In this document: one piece after another, positions 1 to 6,220 of the stretch
Layout: each line of letters opens with the position of its first letter
Position numbering within the stretch: position 1 is the first letter of the stretch
Assembly (NCBI GenBank): GCA_964410485.1
Contig: CAYPHJ010000151.1
Span: 1 to 8,674, forward strand
Direction: 5' to 3'
Length of the DNA: 8,674 nucleotides
DNA from: CAYPHJ01 sp964410485
GTDB taxonomy: Bacteria; Desulfobacterota; Binatia; UBA9968
Position numbers and translations under genes: made by a program
The notes under the pieces: model-generated
Seen by the model: only the letters and a program-made list of their open reading frames with translations
The model's database searches: none
What the model was told of the DNA's origin: nothing

Positions 1-83
1 TCTGTGCCTGAGGGCTCATTTTCATTCTCTGCGGGCGAGCGTAAGATCATGAAACGCTTCGTGCCACAGAAGATATGCTCGGG

Positions 84-650
84 CTAGCAGTTGTCGTACT
101 TCGGGCTGGCGAATTGCCTGGTTGCTTTGCCTTCGATATCAAACTGAAGGCGCGGCATATTCGCCAGATCCTTGCCGTAGACGTGGATTTCGACAGTGTT
201 TCGGCCGGTAACGTTATGCATCTGATGAATATCATCTTCGGGCGGTACGAGGCACGAGACCATTCCCGCTGAATTCTTCAACACGGCCGTTATCTCGAGA
301 TCGGCAAAGTCGGGAGTCAAACCGTCGTCTCGGCGGCGAAAGCGCGTCTCCTGGATTTCGTTCTCGACCACTCCCACCAATCCCCACGTATCGTGGTTAT
401 GCGCCTTGGCCATATCTCCCGGTCCCCATACCACGGCTGTAACATTGAACCTCGGCGCACGGTGGAGCATATAGCGGCCATAGGTTTTTTCGCCCCGCTT
501 GCGGTACTCGGGTCTGAGGCAGTTCGGGTTTTGCAGCAAGCGCGCGAGCAGCGGCTTGGCTTCACCGACGATCGCCGCAGGTGAAGTCTCGTTGCGTGTA
601 ATACGGTCGAGATCTTGAATGAAATTTTCTAGCCCGTAGTTTTCCGCCAT
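84..650 (-). CDS. Cysteine-dioxygenase-like cupin (thiol dioxygenase fold)
   Basis: A 188-residue single-domain cupin, probably cytosolic. It resembles bacterial cysteine dioxygenases and the related COG5553-type metal-dependent cupins, which use non-haem Fe(II) and O2 to oxidise a small thiol. The first metal motif is HNHDTWG (H84, H86) and the third ligand is most likely H142 in DDIHQMHN. R59 in YGRYML matches the carboxylate-binding Arg of Arg-type cysteine dioxygenases (R60 in rat). H156 and Y158 in EIHVY match the catalytic His and Tyr. Two differences stand out: the Ser of the Ser-His-Tyr triad is Glu (E154), and the Cys that crosslinks to Tyr in mammals is absent (Leu or Gly there). 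There is no signal peptide or membrane segment. The ATG lies 1 nt after the stop of the universal stress gene, with only a weak GGGAAA ribosome site, so translational coupling is likely. The dioxygenase fold is well supported; cysteine as the substrate is not. Confidence 0.85.
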   Translation of the reverse strand: MAENYGLENFIQDLDRITRNETSPAAIVGEAKPLLARLLQNPNCLRPEYRKRGEKTYGRYMLHRAPRFNVTAVVWGPGDMAKAHNHDTWGLVGVVENEIQETRFRRRDDGLTPDFADLEITAVLKNSAGMVSCLVPPEDDIHQMHNVTGRNTVEIHVYGKDLANMPRLQFDIEGKATRQFASPKYDNC

Positions 651-651
651 C

Positions 652-1101
652 TTATTTCCCGCGAACAGTCAAAACCGGGCAGGTCGCCGACGAAACGACA
701 CGCCCGGCGACGCTGCCCAGAAACAGCTTGGAAAGACCCGTTCGGCCATGCGTCCCAATCACAATCATGTCGGCTTTTTTGCTCTTGGCAGTCTTGACGA
801 TTTGCTCGTGGGCATTGCCTTTGACCAAAAGACTTTTGGCTTTTACCTTTGATCGCTCTAATCTCTGCATGAGTTTTTTCATTGAGCTTTGAGCGTCCTT
901 CTTTGTGCTTTCTTCCAACCGCATATACAGCTCGGCTCCGCCAAAGTCATCGCCCGCCACATACGGAGTGACTGGTTCCATAACATGGACCACCAGCAAT
1001 TCAGCGTTGTTCTGTTTCGCCAGATCGACCGCCTGTTGAAGCGCAGGTTCAGAGGCTTTGGAATAGTCAGTCGCGTGCAGGAGGCGCCGTATCCGTTTCA
1101 T
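652..1101 (-). CDS. Universal stress protein, UspA family
   Basis: A 149-residue single-domain Usp protein, the usual length for the family. The N-terminus (RRLLHATDYSKASEPAL) has the conserved Asp (D12) of the nucleotide pocket. The ATP-binding signature G-x2-G-x9-G-S is intact in GTHGRTGLSKLFLGS (G116, G119, G129, S130), and the chain ends with the typical SSATCPVLTVR strand. It therefore belongs to the ATP-binding Usp subgroup, cytosolic and usually dimeric. Such proteins are linked to survival under energy or redox stress, but the specific role is unknown. The ATG is preceded by a good AAGGAG site (1107-1112) with 5 nt spacing. That site lies beside the stop of the upstream amidohydrolase, 14 nt away, so the gene is the middle member of a three-gene operon with the cupin. 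Confidence 0.95.
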   Translation of the reverse strand: MKRIRRLLHATDYSKASEPALQQAVDLAKQNNAELLVVHVMEPVTPYVAGDDFGGAELYMRLEESTKKDAQSSMKKLMQRLERSKVKAKSLLVKGNAHEQIVKTAKSKKADMIVIGTHGRTGLSKLFLGSVAGRVVSSATCPVLTVRGK

Positions 1102-1115
1102 GTCTGCTCCTTAGA

Positions 1116-2204
1116 TCACGCGGTCGCCTGAGCGGCTTCGGCGGATTTTGGCGCGACCTTAGGGAGTCGCGAAGAGTCGATGCCGTAAAGTCTGCAAACG
1201 TTCTTGTATACAATTTTAGCCTGTGTTTCCACGGGCAGATGGCCGATGTCGCGTTGGATGATCTTGATCGAGTTTGGCCAGGTCGAATTGGGATGGGGAA
1301 AGTCGTTGGACCACATGCAGTTGTCCTGGCCCCACCAGCCCAAATTGTGCCCACCGACCGAGTCGTTGAAGAAGCAGGCGTAGATTTGTTCGCGTACAAA
1401 ATCGCTGGGATCGCGCGTGATCGGCGGCGGATTCTCGCGGCGGAAACGGCGATAGTAGTAGTCCCACTGCTGGAACATGAAAGGCAGCCAACCGATTTCG
1501 TTCTCCACGGTGACGATCTTTAACTTCGGGTTTCGCTCCAGAACTCCGTAAAAAACGAACTCAAAGAGCGCATTGGCGATATCCATAAATTTTAAATTGA
1601 CGCTCCCGCGGTAACGCTCGACGCCCTTTCGTTTTTTGTCTTTGTTGTAGCTATGTCCTGTGAGAATGTGAAGGCTCACCGGCGCATCGAGCTCCTGAGC
1701 CGCCGCCCACAGTTTGTCGTAGTGATTGGAACGGAAGGGGAGGTCCGGATGAGGCGCCTGCCAGACAATGGCGCCTTTCAACCCCGCCTTGTGGCAGCGT
1801 TCGAGCTCCTTCACTGCAACGTCGATGTTGTAGACAGGGAGGGCGGGAATGCCGATAAGGCGATTCGTATCGACACTGCAGTAATCGATGAGCCAGTCGT
1901 TGTAAACGCGAAAGCAGGTTTCTTGCAGACCTGCGTCATCGAGCTCGAACAAATCGAGCATGAGAGTCGGATAGAGGACTTCCGCGCTAAGCCCGTCGAC
2001 TTCCATTTCTTTGATTCTCTCGTGCGGATCCCAGCCGCCGGCGTGGTGTTGGAAGCCCTCGCCGACCTTGTGCGGCGGAAACAGCGGCGCCGCCTCGCGA
2101 TAGTTTTCCGGCACGCCTTTTTTCCACAGGTCGGGGGGCTCCATGACATGAGAATCGGACGAAATGATGAGACCGTCTGTTACAGCTCCATTGCCAAAAG
2201 CCAT
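1116..2204 (-). CDS. Amidohydrolase-family (PF04909) TIM-barrel metal-dependent hydrolase/decarboxylase
   Basis: A 362-residue protein of the amidohydrolase-2 family. This family holds both hydrolases and non-oxidative decarboxylases (ACMSD, gamma-resorcylate and 5-carboxyvanillate decarboxylases). The likely metal and active-site residues lie at the expected strand ends: D17-S-H19 in SSDSHVMEP on strand 1, H179 in VSLHILTG, E234 in VTVENEIGWLP, and D301 in WSNDFPHPNSTWP. Strand 1 has Asp where classical members have the first His of HxH. Other stretches typical of the family are ALPVYNIDVAVKEL and RLYGID near the C-terminus, followed by an Ala-rich tail (PKSAEAAQATA). There is no signal peptide. 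The ATG at 2204 is fixed by GGAGG at 2213-2217 with 8 nt spacing. It is the first gene of the operon with the Usp and cupin genes. The fold is clear; the reaction is not. A catabolic hydrolase or decarboxylase acting on an organic acid fits the neighbourhood. Confidence 0.93.
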   Translation of the reverse strand: MAFGNGAVTDGLIISSDSHVMEPPDLWKKGVPENYREAAPLFPPHKVGEGFQHHAGGWDPHERIKEMEVDGLSAEVLYPTLMLDLFELDDAGLQETCFRVYNDWLIDYCSVDTNRLIGIPALPVYNIDVAVKELERCHKAGLKGAIVWQAPHPDLPFRSNHYDKLWAAAQELDAPVSLHILTGHSYNKDKKRKGVERYRGSVNLKFMDIANALFEFVFYGVLERNPKLKIVTVENEIGWLPFMFQQWDYYYRRFRRENPPPITRDPSDFVREQIYACFFNDSVGGHNLGWWGQDNCMWSNDFPHPNSTWPNSIKIIQRDIGHLPVETQAKIVYKNVCRLYGIDSSRLPKVAPKSAEAAQATA

Positions 2205-2259
2205 GATTGTGTCCTCCCTCCGGTTTGACTCTAAGTTTTGCGCTTGCCAACTACAAACG

Positions 2260-2289
2260 ACAATATTCGATCCAGGGCGGATGTGTCAA
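2260..2289 (-). promoter_or_regulatory. Predicted sigma70-type promoter of the amidohydrolase-usp-cupin operon
   Basis: On the minus strand there is a perfect -35 TTGACA (2284-2289), an 18-bp spacer and a -10 TATTGT (2260-2265, 4 of 6 to consensus). The predicted start of transcription is near 2253, giving a leader of about 48 nt before the ATG at 2204. It sits between the operon and the 9-bp repeat array starting at 2311. The call is by consensus only. Confidence 0.5.
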
Positions 2290-2310
2290 TTATCCTCTGC
2301 CTTCGGCAGC

Positions 2311-2346
2311 GTTCCAGCCGTTCCAATTGTTCCAAACGTTCCAGAC
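2311..2346. repeat. Array A: 4 x 9-bp tandem repeat, GTTCCANNN
   Basis: There are four units of exactly 9 bp, starting at 2311, 2320, 2329 and 2338. The first six bases, GTTCCA, are identical in all four units, while the last three differ (GCC, ATT, AAC, GAC). The array lies between the methyltransferase stop and the amidohydrolase promoter. The same design recurs at 6145-6180. It is not coding: it falls outside every supported gene. Confidence 0.85.
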
Positions 2347-2356
2347 ATTTGGAACG
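2337..2356. repeat. Short inverted repeat ending array A
   Basis: CGTTCCA (2337-2343) is matched by TGGAACG (2350-2356), giving a 7-bp perfect stem with a 6-nt loop. A reverse-oriented copy of the array core thus closes the array. No T-run follows on either strand, so it is a poor intrinsic terminator, though it could form a hairpin in RNA. Confidence 0.6.
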
Positions 2357-2385
2357 GCGTCAACAGCAGTATTCCGAAGGCCAGT

Positions 2386-2417
2386 ACTCCATTACTCCAG
2401 TACTCCAACACTCCTGA
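2386..2417. repeat. Array B: 4 x 8-bp tandem repeat, ACTCCANN
   Basis: The pentamer ACTCC recurs at 2386, 2394, 2402 and 2410, an exact 8-bp period. The sixth base is A in three units and T in the last, and the final two positions vary. The array lies 40 bp from array A, in the same gap downstream of the methyltransferase stop. Confidence 0.8.
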
Positions 2418-2422
2418 CTTGA

Positions 2423-3067
2423 TTATTCTTTGCGCCATAAAGACGCGAGCCACGGTTGTTGGGCGCGGGGCAGGCCTTCTGGTCGATAATAATGAGTAAT
2501 TTCGGCGAAACTCGCCGCGCTGACCAACTCCCGCCAACGTTCCAAGTTGTAAAAAACCCCGTAGCGCTTTCCGCTCCAGCCCTCCTCGTTGTCTCCGCGT
2601 GGGTTGGAGCTGAACAAAACACCGTGAGGTTTCAGCGCAGCCCGCAGCTCTTTCAGGACGCGCGGCAACTCCTGGCTGGGAACGTGAAACAACGCTGCGT
2701 TGGCAAAGATTCCGTCGAAATGATCCGCTGGCAGTTGCAAGTTTAGAAAATCCTGCTGCCACACCTCGCAACCGCTGTACGCGCGCGCCATCTCAACGAA
2801 ACGCTCCGAGCCGTCGAGCCCAATGGCTTCGTGCCCCAACTCCCTGAACGCTTTCAGGTCCCGTCCGGGCCCGCAGCCGAGATCCAATACGCGATAGGGA
2901 GCGCGGCCGCCGAGATGCTCCAGAAGGGCATTGCGGTTTTGGCTAACGTCGTGATCGCGAGTTCCTTCCCAGAAACTCTCCGCATTCTCGTTATAGTGGC
3001 GGAGCGTAATCGAAGAAGTGGCGGTCAACTCGTCAGGCTGGAGGAATAATGAGTTGCGCCGCCGCAT
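2423..3067 (-). CDS. Class I SAM-dependent methyltransferase
   Basis: A 214-residue Rossmann-fold methyltransferase, probably cytosolic. SAM-binding motif I is VLDLGCGPG (60-68). The acidic ribose-binding residue is D85 in AIGLDGS, and D106 in QQDFLNL is at the adenine-contact position. FDGIFANAALFHVP (117-130) and LKPHGVLF are the post-I strands. The N-terminal TLRHYNENAESFWEGTRDHD is a cap typical of one small-molecule methyltransferase subfamily (Methyltransf_11/25-like); the acceptor is unknown. The ATG at 3067 has no visible Shine-Dalgarno, and a possible -10 ends only 9 nt upstream, so the transcript may be nearly leaderless. No better in-frame start is visible before the conserved N-terminal stretch. 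The gene is divergent from tctB and separated from the amidohydrolase by a 218-bp repeat-bearing gap, so it is probably transcribed alone. Confidence 0.93.
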   Translation of the reverse strand: MRRRNSLFLQPDELTATSSITLRHYNENAESFWEGTRDHDVSQNRNALLEHLGGRAPYRVLDLGCGPGRDLKAFRELGHEAIGLDGSERFVEMARAYSGCEVWQQDFLNLQLPADHFDGIFANAALFHVPSQELPRVLKELRAALKPHGVLFSSNPRGDNEEGWSGKRYGVFYNLERWRELVSAASFAEITHYYRPEGLPRAQQPWLASLWRKE

Positions 3068-3076
3068 CGTTTAGAA

Positions 3077-3105
3077 ATAATGACAAGGCGCCGGTGAAGA
3101 TTCAA
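3077..3105 (-). promoter_or_regulatory. Possible promoter of the methyltransferase gene
   Basis: On the minus strand, a -35 TTGAAT (3100-3105, 4 of 6) and a -10 CATTAT (3077-3082, 4 of 6) are separated by 17 bp. The -10 ends 9 nt before the ATG, so transcription would start at or within a few nt of the start codon. This agrees with the missing ribosome site. The matches are moderate. Confidence 0.35.
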
Positions 3106-3115
3106 CAAGAGGACC

Positions 3116-3145
3116 TTGACTCAAGACTCGCCGTGGGCAAAGACT
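3116..3145 (+). promoter_or_regulatory. Weak candidate promoter of tctBAC
   Basis: TTGACT (3116-3121, 5 of 6 to -35) is followed after 18 bp by AAGACT (3140-3145, 3 of 6 to -10). It lies in the 90-bp divergent gap before tctB. The -10 is poor, so the operon may need an activator or another sigma factor, or the true promoter may lie elsewhere. Confidence 0.2.
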
Positions 3146-3157
3146 GGGTGAATCGAA

Positions 3158-3616
3158 ATGGAACCGCGGATACCAAAAAGTGACCTCGTGGCCGCCTTGG
3201 TGCTCGCGACAGTCGGCGGCTTTATCCTTTATAAGTCGACCCAACTCGACTACATTAATGAGTTCGGTCCGGGACCCGGTTTTCTTCCGCTCTGGCTAGG
3301 AATAGCCCTTCTGGTCTTGGCCATCGCACTCCTCGCGCTGACAGTCATGCAACCGCAAACAGCGGTTCTAAGCTCCTGGATCGAAGTGTTTCGAGCATTG
3401 ACGACGTGGGTAGTGTTTATGATTGCCATCGCCTTGGTCGATCAACTGGGTTTTTTCTTATCGTTTGTGCTCCTCACGTTTTTCCTCGTGTGGGTTATGA
3501 ATCGCCGCTCTCCGTGGCTATCCCTAACCGTCGCGATGAGCTCCGCCGTCTTTTTTTATGTCGTTTTTTCCTGGAGCCTCGGCATTTCGCTGCCGGAAGG
3601 GCCTTTGGGTTTTTAA
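3158..3616 (+). CDS. tctB: Tripartite tricarboxylate transporter, small membrane subunit TctB
   Basis: A 152-residue integral membrane protein of the TctB family, the poorly conserved small subunit that pairs with TctA in the inner membrane. There are four hydrophobic segments, at about 9-26, 43-64, 80-115 (possibly two short passes) and 119-141. The family signature FGPGPGFLPLWLG lies at 36-48, between the first two. Length and topology are normal. The ATG at 3158 has GGGTGA about 7 nt upstream. Its TAA (3614-3616) abuts the GTG start of tctA with no spacer, so the two are translationally coupled. Within a TTT system it is needed for transport but does not decide the substrate. Confidence 0.92.
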   Translation: MEPRIPKSDLVAALVLATVGGFILYKSTQLDYINEFGPGPGFLPLWLGIALLVLAIALLALTVMQPQTAVLSSWIEVFRALTTWVVFMIAIALVDQLGFFLSFVLLTFFLVWVMNRRSPWLSLTVAMSSAVFFYVVFSWSLGISLPEGPLGF

Positions 3617-5146
3617 GTGGACGCTCTGGACAATCTGCTGCTGGGGTTTTCCATTGCCCTTACGCCGACTAATCTTCTCTGGTGCTTGGTCGGTCTTGTG
3701 CTAGGCACCGTCGTCGGCATTATTCCCGGGCTAACCTCCACGGGAACAATCGCGATGCTGCTTCCTTTAGCCTTCAAGATGGATCCCGTGACCGGCATCA
3801 TCATGATGGCTGGAATCTATTATGGCTCTAACTTCGCGGGCTCGACGACATCGATTCTTCTGAACGTACCGGGAGAGCCCAATGCAGTGGTCACTTGCCT
3901 GGATGGTTACCCGCTGGCGCGCCAGGGCAGGGCCGGTCCTGCCTTGGGAATCACTGCCATTTCCTCGTTCATCGCGGGTACTTTCAGCATCATTGCTCTC
4001 ACCCTGCTGGCGCCTCCGATCTCCGGCCTGGCGCTGCGTCTCGGCCCGCCGGAATTCTTTGCTTTGATGACCCTGGGCCTCGCGCTTGTCGCCTTCCTGA
4101 CCGGAAGATCAGCGATCAAAGGCCTTTTGGCGGCGATATTCGGCATATGGCTTGCCGGCATCGGCACAGATCTGTTTACTGGCGAACCGAGGTTTACCTT
4201 CGATCGCGTGGAGTTACTCGACGGCATTCCCTTTATCGTCGTGGCTATCGGTATCTTTGCTGTCGGCGAAGTTCTCATCAACATGGAATCGAAAACGGGG
4301 ACCGAGCTGTTCAAAGTCCCCGGCAAACTACGCAACCTTCTGCCCAACCTTCAGGATTTGAAGGAATCCCGTTTTGCCTTTTTGAATGGGTCGCTTGTTG
4401 GTTTTTTCATCGGTGTTCTCCCGGGCGCGGGGGCAACGATCGCTTCGTTTGTTTCTTACGGAGTTGAAAAGGCCCACTCGCGTCACCCGGAAAAATTCGG
4501 TCACGGCGCCATCGAAGGTGTGGCGGCGCCCGAGGGAGCGACCAGCTCGGCAAGCGGCGGCGCGCTGGTGCCGCTCTTGACGCTCGGCATTCCGGGTTCC
4601 AATACAACAGCCGTTATCTTCTCCGCCCTCATCATCTGGGGACTGCGGCCGGGACCGCTCATGATCCAGGAGAACCCTGAATTCGTCTGGGGACTTATAG
4701 CGAGCATGTATATCGGCAATGTCGTGTTGTTGATATTAAATATTCCGCTGATCCCGTTGTTCGTGCAGATCCTGCGCTTGCCCAACTATGTTCTCTTTCC
4801 CGGAATCTTGGGGCTCTCCATCGTAGGTGTTTACAGCGTAAGCAACAGCCTCTTTCATGTGTGGGTCATGGGTTTGTTCGGCCTTTTAGGATACGCCATG
4901 AAAAAACTGGACTTCCCCACGGCGCCGCTCGTTCTCGGCATGGTGCTGGGATACAGGTGGGAACTGGCCCTACGACAGTCTTTGATGCTCTCGGGGGGCA
5001 ACATCGGCATCCTGGTTACCAGGCCCATTTCTGCGGCCCTATTGTTGACCGCGGCCGGCCTCTTGTGCATACCGTTGATCAAATGGTTCCGCTCTCGGCA
5101 ACTGAAACTCGTGAAGCACAAAATCCAACAAGGAGGTGACCGATGA
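3617..5146 (+). CDS. tctA: Tripartite tricarboxylate transporter, large permease subunit TctA
   Basis: A 509-residue polytopic permease of the usual family length. It is the transport pore of a secondary, ion-coupled carboxylate uptake system. It shows the internal repeat of the family. The first half carries GTVVGIIPGLTSTGTIAMLL from residue 30, LLNVPGEPNAVVT and LDGYPLARQGRAGPALG. The second half carries GVLPGAGATIASFVSYGVEK (266-285), then APEGATSSASGG (304-315) and LTLGIPGSNTTAV (321-333). The usual A-N-N-A motif of the second half is replaced by GATSSAS. The start is GTG at 3617, directly after the tctB stop. This gives the typical N-terminus (MDALDNLLLGFSIALTP); a later start would remove conserved sequence. 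The stop overlaps the tctC start (ATGA, 5143-5146). The C-terminal codons for QQGGDR also form the tctC ribosome site. Confidence 0.96.
   Translation: MDALDNLLLGFSIALTPTNLLWCLVGLVLGTVVGIIPGLTSTGTIAMLLPLAFKMDPVTGIIMMAGIYYGSNFAGSTTSILLNVPGEPNAVVTCLDGYPLARQGRAGPALGITAISSFIAGTFSIIALTLLAPPISGLALRLGPPEFFALMTLGLALVAFLTGRSAIKGLLAAIFGIWLAGIGTDLFTGEPRFTFDRVELLDGIPFIVVAIGIFAVGEVLINMESKTGTELFKVPGKLRNLLPNLQDLKESRFAFLNGSLVGFFIGVLPGAGATIASFVSYGVEKAHSRHPEKFGHGAIEGVAAPEGATSSASGGALVPLLTLGIPGSNTTAVIFSALIIWGLRPGPLMIQENPEFVWGLIASMYIGNVVLLILNIPLIPLFVQILRLPNYVLFPGILGLSIVGVYSVSNSLFHVWVMGLFGLLGYAMKKLDFPTAPLVLGMVLGYRWELALRQSLMLSGGNIGILVTRPISAALLLTAAGLLCIPLIKWFRSRQLKLVKHKIQQGGDR
5130..5139 (+). promoter_or_regulatory. 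Full-length Shine-Dalgarno for tctC inside tctA
   Basis: AAGGAGGTGA at 5130-5139 matches the 16S rRNA 3' end over ten bases. GGAGG ends 6 nt before the tctC ATG at 5143. It lies within the last codons of tctA and is by far the strongest ribosome site in the operon. This suits a binding protein needed in excess over its permease. Confidence 0.85.
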
Positions 5147-6132
5147 AGTTGAAGTCAAAGAGGTATGCCGTCGCGCTGGCGACCATCGTGTTTGGATGGG
5201 CACTTGGCGCCGCGGGGACTGCGCTTTCGTGGGAACCAAAGAAACCCGTCGAAGTGGTGGTCCATACAGATGCCGGAGGCGGCTCGGACGTATTCGCGCG
5301 TCATCTGGCAGAATTGATAGAACGGGAAAAGCTCTTACCTCAGCGAATGGTCGTAAGTAACAGAGCGGGGGGATCGGGTGCAGTGGCCATGGCTTATATG
5401 GCCGGGAAAAAGGGGGAAGATCACACAATCGGATATTACACTCCCACGTGGTGGGTTACTCCTCTGATCCGTAAGGAAGCCAAGTATATGATCCAGGATC
5501 TAACGCCGATTGCCGGGCTGATCGATGACCCGCTCGTCGCGGTAGTCAGAGCCGATTCCCCTTACAAGACAATGAAAGATTTCGTCGAAGAAGCGAGAAA
5601 GAATCCGGGGAAGTTAAAACAATCCGGCGGATCGGTCACAGCCGTGACGGCGCTTTACCGGGTACTCATACAAAAGGCCACCGGAGCCAAGTGGGATCAT
5701 ATTTCTTTCCCAGGGGGCGGCGAGAGACTGGCCAATCTCCTGGGTGGGCACACGCATATACAGCTCAATCCCCCTCAGGTTTTTGCTGAACATATAAGGG
5801 CCGGAACTCTCAGGATGATTGCGACCTTCACACAAAAGCGTTTGCCGGATTTTCCAGACGTGCCGACAATCCGGGAACAGGGAATAGAGATTCCATTGCT
5901 AATTCAGTCCAGAGGAGTGTTGGCGCCCCCCGGTATGTCCCAGGAAGCAGTCAAATACTGGGAGAGCCTGTACGTCCGTCTGGTCAAAACGCCGAGTTGG
6001 CAGAAATACCTCAAAGAGAACCAGATCGTGGACGATTTTATATCCAGTCGGGAACTGAGAAAGTTTTGGGACGAGCAGACCGATTTGATGCGTTCGGTCT
6101 TGCCTGAGGCGGGTATGAAGGTGGTGCGGTAA
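5143..6132 (+). CDS. tctC: Bug/TctC-family periplasmic solute-binding protein
   Basis: A 329-residue extracytoplasmic binding protein of the Bug/TctC family, which captures organic acids and delivers them to TctA/TctB. A Sec signal peptide occupies about 1-29: basic MKLKSKR, hydrophobic core to residue 28, and cleavage probably near ALS-W. There is no lipobox Cys, so the protein should be soluble in the periplasm. Family hallmarks are HTDAGGGSDVFARHLAELI (41-59, the first ligand loop), VVSNRAGGSGAVAMAYMAGK (70-89), SFPGGGERLANLLGGH (188-203, second lobe) and LPDFPDVPTIREQG (234-247). Length is normal. The start overlaps the tctA stop and is fixed by the full-length Shine-Dalgarno. Bug proteins bind dicarboxylates, aromatic acids, amino acids and others, and the ligand cannot be read here. 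Confidence 0.95.
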   Translation: MKLKSKRYAVALATIVFGWALGAAGTALSWEPKKPVEVVVHTDAGGGSDVFARHLAELIEREKLLPQRMVVSNRAGGSGAVAMAYMAGKKGEDHTIGYYTPTWWVTPLIRKEAKYMIQDLTPIAGLIDDPLVAVVRADSPYKTMKDFVEEARKNPGKLKQSGGSVTAVTALYRVLIQKATGAKWDHISFPGGGERLANLLGGHTHIQLNPPQVFAEHIRAGTLRMIATFTQKRLPDFPDVPTIREQGIEIPLLIQSRGVLAPPGMSQEAVKYWESLYVRLVKTPSWQKYLKENQIVDDFISSRELRKFWDEQTDLMRSVLPEAGMKVVR

Positions 6133-6144
6133 TTGGTAAAAGTC

Positions 6145-6180
6145 GTTCCAACAGTTCCAGTCGTTCCAACCGTTTCAACC
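6145..6180. repeat. Array C: 4 x 9-bp tandem repeat, GTTCCANNN
   Basis: Four units of exactly 9 bp start at 6145, 6154, 6163 and 6172. GTTCCA is intact in three and is GTTTCA in the fourth, and the last three bases vary. The array is 36 bp long with the same unit and orientation as array A, 3.8 kb away. It starts 12 nt after the tctC stop. Confidence 0.85.
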
Positions 6181-6182
6181 GT

Positions 6183-6212
6183 CCTTCCTTCCCCGCAAGC
6201 GGGGAAGGAAGG
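6183..6212. repeat. Perfect 14-bp inverted repeat between convergent genes
   Basis: The arms at 6183-6196 and 6199-6212 are perfect complements around a 2-nt centre (AA). The core is CCCCGCAAGCGGGG and the outer arm is CCTTCCTT/AAGGAAGG. It sits between the ends of tctC and the convergent gene at 6258. It could stop transcription from both sides, but neither strand has a following T-run. It also resembles dispersed REP-like palindromes with a CCCCGCAAGCGGGG core that occur in many genomes. The structure is certain and the role is not. Confidence 0.75.
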
Positions 6213-6220
6213 TTCGTGCG

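Noticed and set aside
1..50. Possible start of another minus-strand gene (ATG at 50, MILRSPAENENEP) running off the left edge
   Set aside because: There is no ribosome site, the peptide is not recognisable and too few codons are visible to separate it from chance.
1653..2228. 191-codon plus-strand frame opposite the amidohydrolase
   Set aside because: It is antisense to a gene with clear family motifs and has no recognisable domain, as is common opposite GC-rich genes.
2286..2771. Long minus-strand frame overlapping the methyltransferase gene and its downstream gap
   Set aside because: It is a shadow: the methyltransferase frame has clear SAM motifs, and this frame reads through the short repeats with low-complexity output.
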